From positions 1 to 48,019 of the forward strand of contig JAFNKG010000013.1 in assembly GCA_017883965.1 (NCBI GenBank): a DNA stretch of 48,019 nucleotides. Reading direction: 5' to 3'. The translations under genes and the position numbers were made by a program. The notes beneath the pieces are model-generated. The model was not told the origin of the DNA. It made no database searches and saw nothing but the letters and a program-made list of their open reading frames with translations. Origin of the DNA: Candidatus Methanophagales archaeon. Its GTDB lineage: Archaea; Halobacteriota; Syntropharchaeia; Alkanophagales; Methanospirareceae. Positions within the stretch are counted from its first letter, which is position 1. Each line of letters begins with the position of its first letter. This document shows, one piece after another, positions 26,097 to 33,975 of the stretch.

Positions 26097-26110
26097 CTAC
26101 TATATAAAAA
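26097..26110 (-). promoter_or_regulatory. TATA box of ahcY
   Basis: On the minus strand GGTTTTTATATAGT lies about 40-53 nt before the ahcY ATG at 26057. In the same gap, CTTATAAAGTATAA (26124-26137) is the likely plus-strand TATA of rpoF, about 48 nt before its ATG. Confidence 0.45.
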
Positions 26111-26184
26111 CCTTTTTATTTTCTTATAAAGTATAACGAGAAGTAAAGGCGAGTGGGTAAAGGAGAAAAGGGGAAAAGGGAAGA

Positions 26185-26565
26185 ATGATAGTAAAAGAGA
26201 TAATTAATGAGGTAGTTTTGACGCTTGCAGAAGCTAAAGAAATATTGAGTGCTCTGAGGACAAGTGGGGAAGTAAAGAAAAAGGAAGAGGGGAAGGAAGA
26301 GGAGAATGAGGAGGAGATAAGGTATGAGAGAAGAAAAGCCTTTGAGCATACAACAAAGTTTGCTAAACTTGGAGCGAAAGAGTCGAGGGCTCTTATAAAC
26401 GAGCTTTTAGGATTGGCAAAAATGAAAGAGGAGATAGCGGTAAGGATTGTTGATTTGATGCCGAGGAGCAAAAATGAGGTGCGGGCAATATATGCGAAGG
26501 AAAGATTTACGCTTACAGAAGAGAACATAGAAAAAATACTCGATTGCGTTGCAAAGTATGAATGA
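26185..26565 (+). CDS. rpoF: RNA polymerase subunit F (Rpo4)
   Basis: A 126-residue Rpo4, which with Rpo7 forms the stalk of archaeal RNA polymerase. Pattern: NEVVLTLAEAKEILSALRTSGEV, AFEHTTKFAKLGAKESRALINELLGL, and the C-terminal HRDC-like PRSKNEVRAIYAKERFTLTEENIEKILDCVAKY. An acidic insert (KKKEEGKEEENEEEIRYER) separates the first two parts. Its stop overlaps the next gene's ATG (ATGA), as common for rpoF-DUF655 pairs in archaea. Confidence 0.92.
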   Translation: MIVKEIINEVVLTLAEAKEILSALRTSGEVKKKEEGKEEENEEEIRYERRKAFEHTTKFAKLGAKESRALINELLGLAKMKEEIAVRIVDLMPRSKNEVRAIYAKERFTLTEENIEKILDCVAKYE

Positions 26566-27212
26566 TTGAAGCAGAGGTTGAACCCATGGGGGAGGAAGAA
26601 GGGATGAAAGAGTATGAAAAAAGGGGTAGGATAGAGAAGGGAAGGGATGGTGGAAGGGAAAAGAAACGAGAGACGCATGCTCAAGTTCTCGATTACTTAC
26701 CCTACGGACATCCTGATGACTCTCGACCGGTATATCAGAAGAAGCCACTTGTTCAGGCTATTGGCGAGGATAAGTTCATCTTAATGGAGCTTTCACCAAA
26801 GAAGGATAAAATTCCTGCGGCGTATGACCGGGTATATATAGGAGAAGGGGAGCGGGAGGTAATAGACCATGTAACCAAGAGGTTGAAATATAAGGAATTA
26901 ACGCCGACTGCGAAGATAGAACTGCCTCATGTATTAGAGCGAATAGTAAAAGAGGATGAGAAAAGGTTCATACATGCATTCAACGAAGCAAAGCCTATCA
27001 CCACGAGATTAAATACTCTTGATTTGCTGCCCGGGATAGGGAAGAAATTGATGTGGGCGATATTGGAAGAGAGGAAGAAAGAACCGTTTTCCGACTTTGA
27101 AGACCTCACAAAAAGAGTTAAAGGACTTCATCATCCTGAAAAGATAATTGCAAAGCGAATAGAAGATGAGATAATGGAGGAGAATATGAAATACAAAATT
27201 TTTACATTGTGA
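26562..27212 (+). CDS. DUF655 family protein
   Basis: A 216-residue DUF655 protein (COG1491), a predicted RNA/DNA-binding protein with an OB-like part and a helix-hairpin-helix. The family start is THAQVLDYLPYGHPDDSRPVY, then VQAIGEDKFILMELSPKKD, and the HhH segment LDLLPGIGKKLMWAILEERKKEPFSDFEDL. The first 40 residues are an additional charged tail. In most archaea this gene lies between rpoF and ksgA (rRNA dimethyltransferase); here ksgA is replaced by hdrA, joined through an overlapping GTGA. Confidence 0.9.
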   Translation: MIEAEVEPMGEEEGMKEYEKRGRIEKGRDGGREKKRETHAQVLDYLPYGHPDDSRPVYQKKPLVQAIGEDKFILMELSPKKDKIPAAYDRVYIGEGEREVIDHVTKRLKYKELTPTAKIELPHVLERIVKEDEKRFIHAFNEAKPITTRLNTLDLLPGIGKKLMWAILEERKKEPFSDFEDLTKRVKGLHHPEKIIAKRIEDEIMEENMKYKIFTL

Positions 27213-29194
27213 AGCATCTCAAAGATATGAAAAGGATTGCTCCTCGCATAGGTGTTTATATCTGCCATTGTGGTGTGAACATAGCAGCGACGGTGAAGGT
27301 TAAAGAGGTTGTGGAGTTTGCAAAAGAGTTACATTGCGTGGTCATTGCGAGGGATTACCAGTATATGTGCTCGGACCCGGGTCAGGAGTTGATAAAGACC
27401 GATATAAGGGAGCAGGGATTGAACAGAGTTATTGTTGCCTCTTGCTCTCCGAGGATGCATGAGCCTACATTCAGAAATACCTGTGAAGATGCGGGTGTGA
27501 ATCCATACTGTTTTGAGATGGCGAACATAAGGGAACAGTGTGCATGGGTTCATTCTGGCGAAGAAGCTACCGGGAAGGCAAAGGATTTAGTGGCTTCGGC
27601 AGTCAGTAAAGTGGCATTGTTAGAGCCTTTAGAGAGAAAAAAAGTCGGTGTTATACCAAGAGCGCTGGTGATAGGCGGGGGTGTATCAGGGATTTATGCC
27701 GCTCTGGAGATTGCGGATAAAGGATTTGAAACGTATTTGGTAGAGAAAGAGCCTTCTATTGGCGGACACATGGCTCAACTTGATAAGACATTCCCGACCT
27801 TGGATTGCTCTGCTTGCATTCTCACGCCGAAGATGGTGGAAGTCGAAAGACACAAGAATATCCAGCTACTCGCTTATTCGGAGGTGAAGGAAGTAAATGG
27901 ATACATCGGGAACTATAAGGTGAAGATAAGGAAGAGACCGCGTTACGTGGATGAGGATAAATGCACGGGCTGTGGTGAATGTGCAAATGCGTGCCTGCTT
28001 CGTGGAAAAGTCGCAAATGAATTTGACGTAGGATTAGCGAGCAGGAGTGCGATATACGTTCCTTTTCCACAGGCGGTTCCCTTGATATACACCGTAGATG
28101 CAGATCGTTGTATATATACAACGAAAGGGAAATGCGGAAAATATCCTGCATGCGCGGAGGCATGTCTCGCAGATGCGATTGATTTCGAGCAGAAGGAGGA
28201 AGAGATAGAAGTAGAAGTAGGGACGATTGTAGTTGCAACAGGATATGGACTGTTTGATCCAGTAGAAAAACGGGAGTATGGCTATAAATACGATGAGGTT
28301 CTAACCGGATTAGAATTTGAAAGGTTTTCGGTTGCTTCAGGTCCTACTGGCGGGAAGATTCTAATAAACGGTAAGGAGCCGAAAGAAGTGGTTTTCATCT
28401 CTTGTGTGGGTTCTCGGTCTCATGAGAAGGGTGAACATGAATACTGTTCTCGTGTGTGCTGCATGTATATAGCGAAACAGGCGCATCTGGTAAGAGAAAA
28501 AATTCCTGATGCGAGGGTGAAGATAATATACAATGACGTGAGGGCGTATGGGAAAGGGTTTGAGGAGTTTTATGACCGTGTGAAGGAGGAGGGAGTGGAA
28601 TACATAAGAAAAGAGCTTGAAGACGTGGTGGAGGTGATAAAAAGAAGTGACGAGGATGAGAAAGTAGTGGTAAGAACGATAAGCGAGGGCGAAGAGATAG
28701 AAATAGAGGCGGATTTGGTGGTCATGGCAAATGCAATCGTGCCAAGAAAGGATGCAGATGAACTCGCTAAAATATTGAAGATAACGAGAAGTGCAGATGG
28801 CTTTTTCTTAGAGGCACATCCCAAGCTCCGTCCCTTAGATACATTCACTGATGGTATTTTCATCGCTGGATGCTGTCAATCACCAAAAGATATTCCTGAT
28901 AGCGTTGCACAGGCGGTTGGTGCGGCAATTAAAGCTTCGATACCTTTAATAATGGGCGAAGTGGAGATAGAGCCGCTTGTAGCGAGTATAAATGAGGGAG
29001 TTTGCGTGAGTTGTAGAACATGTGAAGAAATCTGCCCTTTTGATGCGCTTTCTCTCGAAGAGGGTGTGATGAATGTAAATGAGGTGATATGCAAAGGATG
29101 TGGTGCTTGCGGGTCCGCATGTCCATCAGGAGCAATTTCAATGGTGCACTTCAAAGATGAGCAGATATTTGCACAGATAGAGGCGATGGTGTGA
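27209..29194 (+). CDS. hdrA: Heterodisulfide reductase subunit A (HdrA), copy 1
   Basis: A 661-residue HdrA, the flavin and iron-sulfur subunit that in methanogens bifurcates electrons for CoM-S-S-CoB reduction. In order: the N-terminal domain with IGVYICHCGVNIA; a thioredoxin-reductase-like FAD domain with VIGGGVSGIYAALEIA (about residue 153) and GGHMAQLDKTFPTLDCSACILTPKM; an inserted ferredoxin part with CTGCGECANAC and a second Cys set RCIYTTKGKCGKYPACAEAC; and a C-terminal two-cluster ferredoxin (CVSCRTCEEICPFDA, CKGCGACGSACPSGA). GTG 27209 overlaps the DUF655 stop; ATG 27227 is an alternative. Two bases separate it from the second hdrA. No hdrB or hdrC is in the window. Confidence 0.93.
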   Translation: MKHLKDMKRIAPRIGVYICHCGVNIAATVKVKEVVEFAKELHCVVIARDYQYMCSDPGQELIKTDIREQGLNRVIVASCSPRMHEPTFRNTCEDAGVNPYCFEMANIREQCAWVHSGEEATGKAKDLVASAVSKVALLEPLERKKVGVIPRALVIGGGVSGIYAALEIADKGFETYLVEKEPSIGGHMAQLDKTFPTLDCSACILTPKMVEVERHKNIQLLAYSEVKEVNGYIGNYKVKIRKRPRYVDEDKCTGCGECANACLLRGKVANEFDVGLASRSAIYVPFPQAVPLIYTVDADRCIYTTKGKCGKYPACAEACLADAIDFEQKEEEIEVEVGTIVVATGYGLFDPVEKREYGYKYDEVLTGLEFERFSVASGPTGGKILINGKEPKEVVFISCVGSRSHEKGEHEYCSRVCCMYIAKQAHLVREKIPDARVKIIYNDVRAYGKGFEEFYDRVKEEGVEYIRKELEDVVEVIKRSDEDEKVVVRTISEGEEIEIEADLVVMANAIVPRKDADELAKILKITRSADGFFLEAHPKLRPLDTFTDGIFIAGCCQSPKDIPDSVAQAVGAAIKASIPLIMGEVEIEPLVASINEGVCVSCRTCEEICPFDALSLEEGVMNVNEVICKGCGACGSACPSGAISMVHFKDEQIFAQIEAMV

Positions 29195-29195
29195 T

Positions 29196-32100
29196 ATGAA
29201 AATAGGCGTTTATGTGTGTCATTGTGGAACGAACATAGCAGCAACGGTGGATGTGAAGGAGATAACGGAGTTTGCGGAGAATCTACCCAATGTCTCTATT
29301 GCACGCGATTACGTTTATATGTGCTCAGACCCGGGTCAGGAGCTGATAAAGAAGGATATTCAGGATGCGAATCTTGACAGGGTGGTCATTGCTTCTTGCT
29401 CACCGAGAATGCACGAAGTTACTTTCCGGAGGGCATGCGAGGAAGCGGGATTGAATGCGTATTGCATGGAGATGGCAAACATAAGGGAGCAGTGCAGTTG
29501 GGTTCATTCTGATAAAGGAAAGGCGACAGAGAAAGCAAAGGAGCTGGTGGCGAGTGCAGTTGCAAAAGCATCGTTATTACAGCCTTTGGAACCGATGTGC
29601 GTGGGAGTAACACCTTCTGCATTGGTAATAGGCGGGGGTATAGCGGGGATACAAAGTGCATTAGATATTGCAGATGCAGGTTTTCAGGTGTATCTGGTAG
29701 AAAGGGAGCCATCCGTAGGTGGGCACATGGCACAGCTTGATAAGACCTTTCCAACTCTGGATTGTTCTGCTTGCGTGCTCACACCGAAGATGGTGAATGT
29801 AGCTCGCCATAAGAACATCGAGCTGATTACTTATGCGGAGGTGGAGAGTGTAGAAGGCTATGTGGGTAATTTCAGGGTGAGGGTAAAGAAGAAGCCTCGT
29901 TACGTGGAGGAGGATAAATGCACGGGCTGCGGAGAATGTGCAAATGTATGCCCGGTTAAAGATATCGTTCCTAATGATTTCGATTTGGGGTTATCAAAAA
30001 GAGGAGCGGTATACATTCCATTTCCTCAAGCTATTCCTCTGGTGTACACAATTGATAAAATAGAGGGGACACCACCATGTAGATTGGGATGTCCAGCAAA
30101 TGTGAATGTGCAGGGTTATGTTGCTTTAATCGCTCAGGGTAGATACAAAGAAGCACTTGATTTGATACGTGAAGAAAATCCTTTAGCCGCTCTTTGTGGA
30201 CATGTATGCCCGCATCCGTGTGAGGCAGAATGCAATCGAGGAGAATTTAACGAACCGATTGCAATAGCGGCGTTGAAACGATTTGTGGCAGACCACAACC
30301 ACATTGACATTGAAGTTGATTATGAGGATGCGGATGAGAATGGAACTGGAGAAGAGAATAAGGAGAAAGAGGAGGAAAGGGAGGAGAAGATTGCGATTAT
30401 TGGCTCAGGTCCGGCAGGTCTAACTGCAGCTTATTATCTTGCGAAGAGCGGGTATTCGGTGACAATTTTTGAAAAATTGCCAGTTCCAGGAGGAATGCTC
30501 GCTGCCGGAATACCAGAGTACAGGTTACCAAGGGATGTTTTGAAAAAGGAGATAGACTACATCAAGCGAGGAGGGGACAGCAGTGGGAAAATAGGAATAG
30601 AAACAGGCATGGAGATAGACAAAGAAGGTTTTGAAAAACTTAGAAAAGAATACAATGCTATATTCGTTTCCGTAGGTGCGGATAAGAGCAGAGAGTTCGG
30701 TATTGAGGGTGAGAAGCAGGAGGGTGTAGTTCATGGTGTTGATTTCCTTCGTGAACTGAATCTTGGTAATGAAGTGGAAATAGGTAAGAAAGTGGCAGTA
30801 ATAGGCGGTGGAAACGTAGCGATAGATGCTGCGAGATGTGCATTGCGGTTGGGTTCTGACGTGACCATTGTGTATAGAAGGTCGAGAGAGGAGATGCCGG
30901 CAAGGGACGAGGAGATAACCGATGCAGAGGAGGAAGGCGTGAAAATTGCTTATTTAGCGAATCCGACTAAAATCATTGGTGATGAGGCTGATAAAGTGCG
31001 AGGTATGGAATGTATAAGGATGGAATTAGGAGAACCGGATGAATCCGGGAGACGGAGACCCATACCTGTTGAAGGCACAGAATTTGTAATGGATGCGGAT
31101 ACGGTAATACTGGCAATAGGTCAGCAATCGGAGCTTGGATTCCTCGAAGGAAGCGGTATAGAGACCGATGCCAAAAGGAAACTGATTAAAGTAGATGAAA
31201 ATGGGAGAACAAATGTAGAAGGGGTATTTGCAAGTGGTGATGCCGTAACAGGACCTGCAACGGTGATAGATGCGATTGCGGGAGGGAAGAGAGCGGCAGA
31301 GGCAATTGATGGATATCTGCGGGGAGAGTCATTGCCAGAGTCCGTGGAAGAAGAAAAGGAGAAGATAGGAATAGAGGAGATAAAAGCACGGCTACAGGAG
31401 TTAGAGGAGAAGAAAAGGAAGAGTATGCCAGAACTCCCGATTGAAGGGAGAAGGCACAGTTTTGAAGAGGTTGAACTTGGATTTACGGAGGAAATGGCAG
31501 TAGAAGAGGCGAAGAGATGTTTGAGGTGCGGAATTTGTGCAGATTGCAGGCTTTGTGAGAAGGTATGCGAGGCAGATGCGATAAATCATGATATGAAAGA
31601 GGAAGTGGTCGAATTAGAAGCAGGGGCGATAATAGCAGCAACGGGTTATGATTTATTTGACGCTTCTTTAGAGCCGAATTATGGATATGAGTATGACGAG
31701 GTAATAACTGGCTTGGAGTTTGAGAGGCTTTGTAACGCTTCGGGTCCGACAGAGGGGAGGATAGAACTAAATGGTAAGGAGCCGAAAGAGGTGGTTTTCA
31801 TAAGCTGCGTAGGGTCGAGGGAGAAAGAGGTAGAGGGGGGAAAAGGAAATGAATACTGCTCTCGTGTATGCTGCATGTATGTTGCGAAACAGGCGCATTT
31901 GGCGAAAGAACGTATACCGGATGCAAATGTAACCGTGTTCTATACGGATGTGAGAGCGTTTGGTAAAGGATTTGAGGAATTCTGCTGGCGAGTGAAAGAG
32001 GAGGGGGTTAATTACATAAGAAGGGAGTTAGCAGATACGATAAAAGTGGAGAAGGATGAGAATGGAAAGTTGAGCGTGAAAACGACAAGTAACGGGCATT

Positions 32101-32675
32101 CAATGGAAAAGGAGGCAGACCTTGTAGTGCTCGCAACCGGCATTGTTCCACGGAAGGACGTTCTCGAGTTTGCAAAAAAGCTGAAGATAACGCAAAGTGG
32201 TGATAGATTCTTCCTTGAGGCACATCCAAAACTTCGACCGATGGATACGCTTACCGAAGGTATTTTTATCGCTGGCTGTTGCCAATCGCCAAAGGATATT
32301 CCTGATAGTGTTGCACAGGCATCGGCAGTGGCATCGCGGGTCTGCAGTATCTTATCCAGGGATTATATAGCGGTGGAGCCGATAATAGCGGAAGTAAACG
32401 AAGCGGTTTGCATCGGCTGTGGTTCTTGCGAGGAAATTTGTCCCTTCGGTGCGATAGAGTTAAAAGAAGAGGAGAGACAGTTTGAGGAAATCATGTTACG
32501 AACGAGGAAATCGCATGTGAACCCGGCGCTTTGCAAAGGTTGTGGCGCTTGCATTCCCGAATGTCCCGTCGGTGCGATGAGACAAAAGCACTTCACATCT
32601 GCACAGATAGAGGCGATGTTGAGGGGAGTTGGTGTAGTGGAGTATGGAGAGAAATCGTCAACATTTAATATTTAG
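29196..32675 (+). CDS. hdrA: HdrA with an inserted GltD-like NAD(P)H oxidoreductase module
   Basis: An 1159-residue fusion. Residues 1-290 match HdrA copy 1: IGVYVCHCG, FAD motif VIGGGIAGIQSALDIA (about 145), and Fe-S motif CTGCGECANVCPV (about 241). At about 290 the second inserted-cluster region is interrupted by a whole GltD-type module: N-terminal Fe-S helix domain CRLGCPANVNVQGYVALIAQG and CGHVCPHPCEAECNRG, FAD Rossmann IIGSGPAGLTAAYYLAKSGY (about 400), and NAD(P)H Rossmann VIGGGNVAIDAARCALRLG (about 534). HdrA resumes near 775 with CLRCGICADCRLCEKVCEADA and runs to a two-cluster C-terminal ferredoxin (about 1071 and 1113). One protein could thus join NAD(P)H to Hdr electron flow; the direction is unknown. 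Confidence 0.9.
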   Translation: MKIGVYVCHCGTNIAATVDVKEITEFAENLPNVSIARDYVYMCSDPGQELIKKDIQDANLDRVVIASCSPRMHEVTFRRACEEAGLNAYCMEMANIREQCSWVHSDKGKATEKAKELVASAVAKASLLQPLEPMCVGVTPSALVIGGGIAGIQSALDIADAGFQVYLVEREPSVGGHMAQLDKTFPTLDCSACVLTPKMVNVARHKNIELITYAEVESVEGYVGNFRVRVKKKPRYVEEDKCTGCGECANVCPVKDIVPNDFDLGLSKRGAVYIPFPQAIPLVYTIDKIEGTPPCRLGCPANVNVQGYVALIAQGRYKEALDLIREENPLAALCGHVCPHPCEAECNRGEFNEPIAIAALKRFVADHNHIDIEVDYEDADENGTGEENKEKEEEREEKIAIIGSGPAGLTAAYYLAKSGYSVTIFEKLPVPGGMLAAGIPEYRLPRDVLKKEIDYIKRGGDSSGKIGIETGMEIDKEGFEKLRKEYNAIFVSVGADKSREFGIEGEKQEGVVHGVDFLRELNLGNEVEIGKKVAVIGGGNVAIDAARCALRLGSDVTIVYRRSREEMPARDEEITDAEEEGVKIAYLANPTKIIGDEADKVRGMECIRMELGEPDESGRRRPIPVEGTEFVMDADTVILAIGQQSELGFLEGSGIETDAKRKLIKVDENGRTNVEGVFASGDAVTGPATVIDAIAGGKRAAEAIDGYLRGESLPESVEEEKEKIGIEEIKARLQELEEKKRKSMPELPIEGRRHSFEEVELGFTEEMAVEEAKRCLRCGICADCRLCEKVCEADAINHDMKEEVVELEAGAIIAATGYDLFDASLEPNYGYEYDEVITGLEFERLCNASGPTEGRIELNGKEPKEVVFISCVGSREKEVEGGKGNEYCSRVCCMYVAKQAHLAKERIPDANVTVFYTDVRAFGKGFEEFCWRVKEEGVNYIRRELADTIKVEKDENGKLSVKTTSNGHSMEKEADLVVLATGIVPRKDVLEFAKKLKITQSGDRFFLEAHPKLRPMDTLTEGIFIAGCCQSPKDIPDSVAQASAVASRVCSILSRDYIAVEPIIAEVNEAVCIGCGSCEEICPFGAIELKEEERQFEEIMLRTRKSHVNPALCKGCGACIPECPVGAMRQKHFTSAQIEAMLRGVGVVEYGEKSSTFNI

Positions 32676-32683
32676 ACACAGAT

Positions 32684-32771
32684 TTGCGGAATGAAAAGGT
32701 CTTACGCAAATAACGTTATGCAGCAAGCAGTGGGGTTTTGGAAGATTAATGGTAAATATGTATTCTTTAAA
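32684..32771. repeat. 88-bp direct repeat, copy A
   Basis: Begins TTGCGGAATGAAAAGGTCTT and contains the palindrome ATAACGTTAT; the second copy at 33814-33901 differs at a handful of positions. An ATG at 32691 opens a 43-codon frame (to 32822) beginning MKRSYANNVMQQAVGFWK. In the second copy the frame stays open for 35 codons. Whether these are peptides or chance is unclear. The flanking sequence to 32880 holds nothing else I can name. Confidence 0.6.
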
Positions 32772-32887
32772 AATTACACCACTATTGCCAAATATTTTTC
32801 AAATATTTGTAAAAAATTTTGAATTAATAATAATCTTTAAATTATGATCATGTCAAAACATATATAGATAATTACAGTATGATGAAT

Positions 32888-32924
32888 CGTTCAAAATTGA
32901 ACGGATCCGAAAGTTTTTTTTAGC
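32888..32924 (+). promoter_or_regulatory. Hairpin and T-run upstream of MPSGK copy 1
   Basis: CGTTCAA-AA-TTGAACG (32888-32903), a 7-bp stem, is followed 11-18 nt later by a run of eight to nine T. Next come a strong AAAGGAGGTGAG ribosome site and ATG 32945. A TATA-like CATATATAGATAA lies near 32868. The arrangement could be a terminator of an upstream transcript or an attenuator/operator of the small gene. Confidence 0.35.
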
Positions 32925-32944
32925 AAAAGGAGGTGAGAATAAAA

Positions 32945-32977
32945 ATGGAAGAAGAAAAAAAACGTGGGCATGGCTAA
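32945..32977 (+). other. Leader ORF of MPSGK copy 1 (10 codons)
   Basis: ATG 32945, behind the strong GGAGG site, encodes MEEEKKRGHG and stops with TAA at 32975-32977, overlapping the main start as TAATG. Reading the eight-A run with a -1 slip (A AAA AAA followed by C) would instead continue as MEEEKKTWAWLMPSGK, as in copy 3, where the frames are fused. Translational coupling or slippage are both possible. Confidence 0.45.
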
Positions 32978-33201
32978 TGCCGAGCGGGAAAATATATAAG
33001 ATAGTGACAAAACCAGAGGACGGAACGATAAAAGTCTACAATCCAGATGGAAAGTTGGTGAGGAGTGAAGAGAAAATAACTGAAGAGGAGGTAAGCCTCA
33101 TTGAGAAAAACTTTCTCGAAACCGTAGCGGCAATGGTAGGAGCGAAGGAAAAGGAAGAAGAAACTGAAGATAATCTTGAGACTGCGATGTATATACGATA
33201 A
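32977..33201 (+). CDS. MPSGK-family small protein, copy 1
   Basis: A 74-residue protein of a family I do not recognise, with three copies in the window. The N-terminal half is beta-like (PSGKIYKIVTKPEDGTIKVY, NPDGKLVRSEE); the C-terminal half is a charged helix (EEEVSLIEKNFLETVAAMVGAKEKEEE). It has no signal peptide, membrane helix or Cys motif. The K-I-Y-K...I-K-V-Y-N-P-D-G-K pattern suggests a small beta hairpin with a dimerising helix. It is followed by the long inverted-repeat element also found after copy 2. Confidence 0.6.
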   Translation: MPSGKIYKIVTKPEDGTIKVYNPDGKLVRSEEKITEEEVSLIEKNFLETVAAMVGAKEKEEETEDNLETAMYIR

Positions 33202-33240
33202 GATAAGAAGTAACTGCTCAATCTTCGGTTGCCTTATAGA

Positions 33241-33328
33241 TTCCAAATGGGTGCATTACGCGTTTCTTACGGGGTTGCCTTACCCACACTTAGGCATGTT
33301 TCCCTCCACAGTAATGCACCCTTTGGAA
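33241..33328. repeat. Long-stem inverted-repeat element, copy 1
   Basis: TTCCAAATGGGTGCATTAC (33241-33259) pairs with GTAATGCACCCTTTGGAA (33311-33328): 18 bp with one bulged T. The ~50-nt loop contains GTTGCCTTACCCACA. The second copy (43016-43107) preserves the stem through G:U-compatible changes. It may be a structured RNA in the 3' region of the small gene or a MITE-like DNA element. From 33366 on the sequence no longer matches copy 2. Confidence 0.6.
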
Positions 33329-33421
33329 TTTTTCGATACAGAATTTTTGAGGAGCTGATTATTGTAAAGGGGACATGTATTAAGAGTTTGTGGTTTAAAT
33401 TCTAAACACTAAATTCGAGAT

Positions 33422-33490
33422 CTAAATTAGGACAATACCTAATATTTCTATCTTATAACCCTGCATGTTTCCAGTTGTCGTTACTATCAT
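33422..33490 (-). pseudogene. UPF0145 (YbjQ) gene remnant
   Basis: On the minus strand GGAGGTGATAAA precedes ATG 33490, and the frame reads MIVTTTGNMQGYKIEILGIV before stopping at 33422. This matches the N-terminus of UPF0145/YbjQ proteins (MIITTT..VEG..I.EYLGIV), which normally run about 105 residues. Only the first ~20 codons remain, so the gene was cut, probably at the junction with the duplicated block ending near 33360. Confidence 0.55.
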
Positions 33491-33528
33491 TTTATCACCT
33501 CCAATTTCTTTCTTTTCGTTTAATCGAT

Positions 33529-33765
33529 TTACCAAACACTACGCATATAATTGAATTCAAATTCATCCACCTTTTCAGACGGCAATCCAAGGTTAATAAA
33601 CATATCCTTGAAAACACCTCTATATTCCTCTTCTGGGATTTCCTCTCTCACGTCAAGTTTAATCTGAAGATTTACGCCTCCCAGCCTGTCAATTTTAATC
33701 GTATATTCATGCCCTTTATCTCGATGAATTATTCTTACATTTTGGACAATGTAAGGTATGAGGTA
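33529..33765 (-). pseudogene. 5'-truncated gene remnant
   Basis: A minus-strand frame ending TAA at 33529 reads as real protein: RIIHRDKGHEYTIKIDRLGG, then LDVREEIPEEEYRGVFKDMF and GLPSEKVDEFEFNYMRSVW. No ATG or TTG lies in frame upstream before the stop beside the 88-bp repeat, so the 5' end seems lost. It was apparently in an operon with the UPF0145 remnant 38 nt downstream. The family is unknown. Confidence 0.45.
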
Positions 33766-33813
33766 TAGGAGAAAGTTAGTTGAATACGTGGAAGTGGAAA
33801 GCGAGGGTAAATG

Positions 33814-33901
33814 TTGCGGAATGAAAAGGTCTTACGCAAATAACGTTATGCAGCAAGCAGCGGGGTTTTGGAAGACTAATGATAAAAGTGTATTCTATAA
33901 A
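33814..33901. repeat. 88-bp direct repeat, copy B
   Basis: Second copy of the element at 32684-32771, same orientation, 1130 bp away. It abuts the truncated gene remnant on its left, consistent with recombination between copies or an insertion having removed the gene's 5' end. Downstream to 33998 a minus-strand 22-codon frame (33930-33998) is present but unassignable. Confidence 0.6.
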
Positions 33902-33975
33902 GATTCAACTCTCTCTGGAGTCCCTTGAACTACTCTGCATCACCTCTGGTGTCAAGTTTATCAACACCAATTACC

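Noticed and set aside
26124-26684. 186-codon minus-strand ORF opposite rpoF
   Set aside because: Phe/Ser-rich antisense of rpoF and DUF655; no independent start signals.
33475-33768. 97-codon plus-strand ORF
   Set aside because: It is the opposite strand of a much more protein-like remnant and of the UPF0145 start; its composition is low-complexity hydrophobic.
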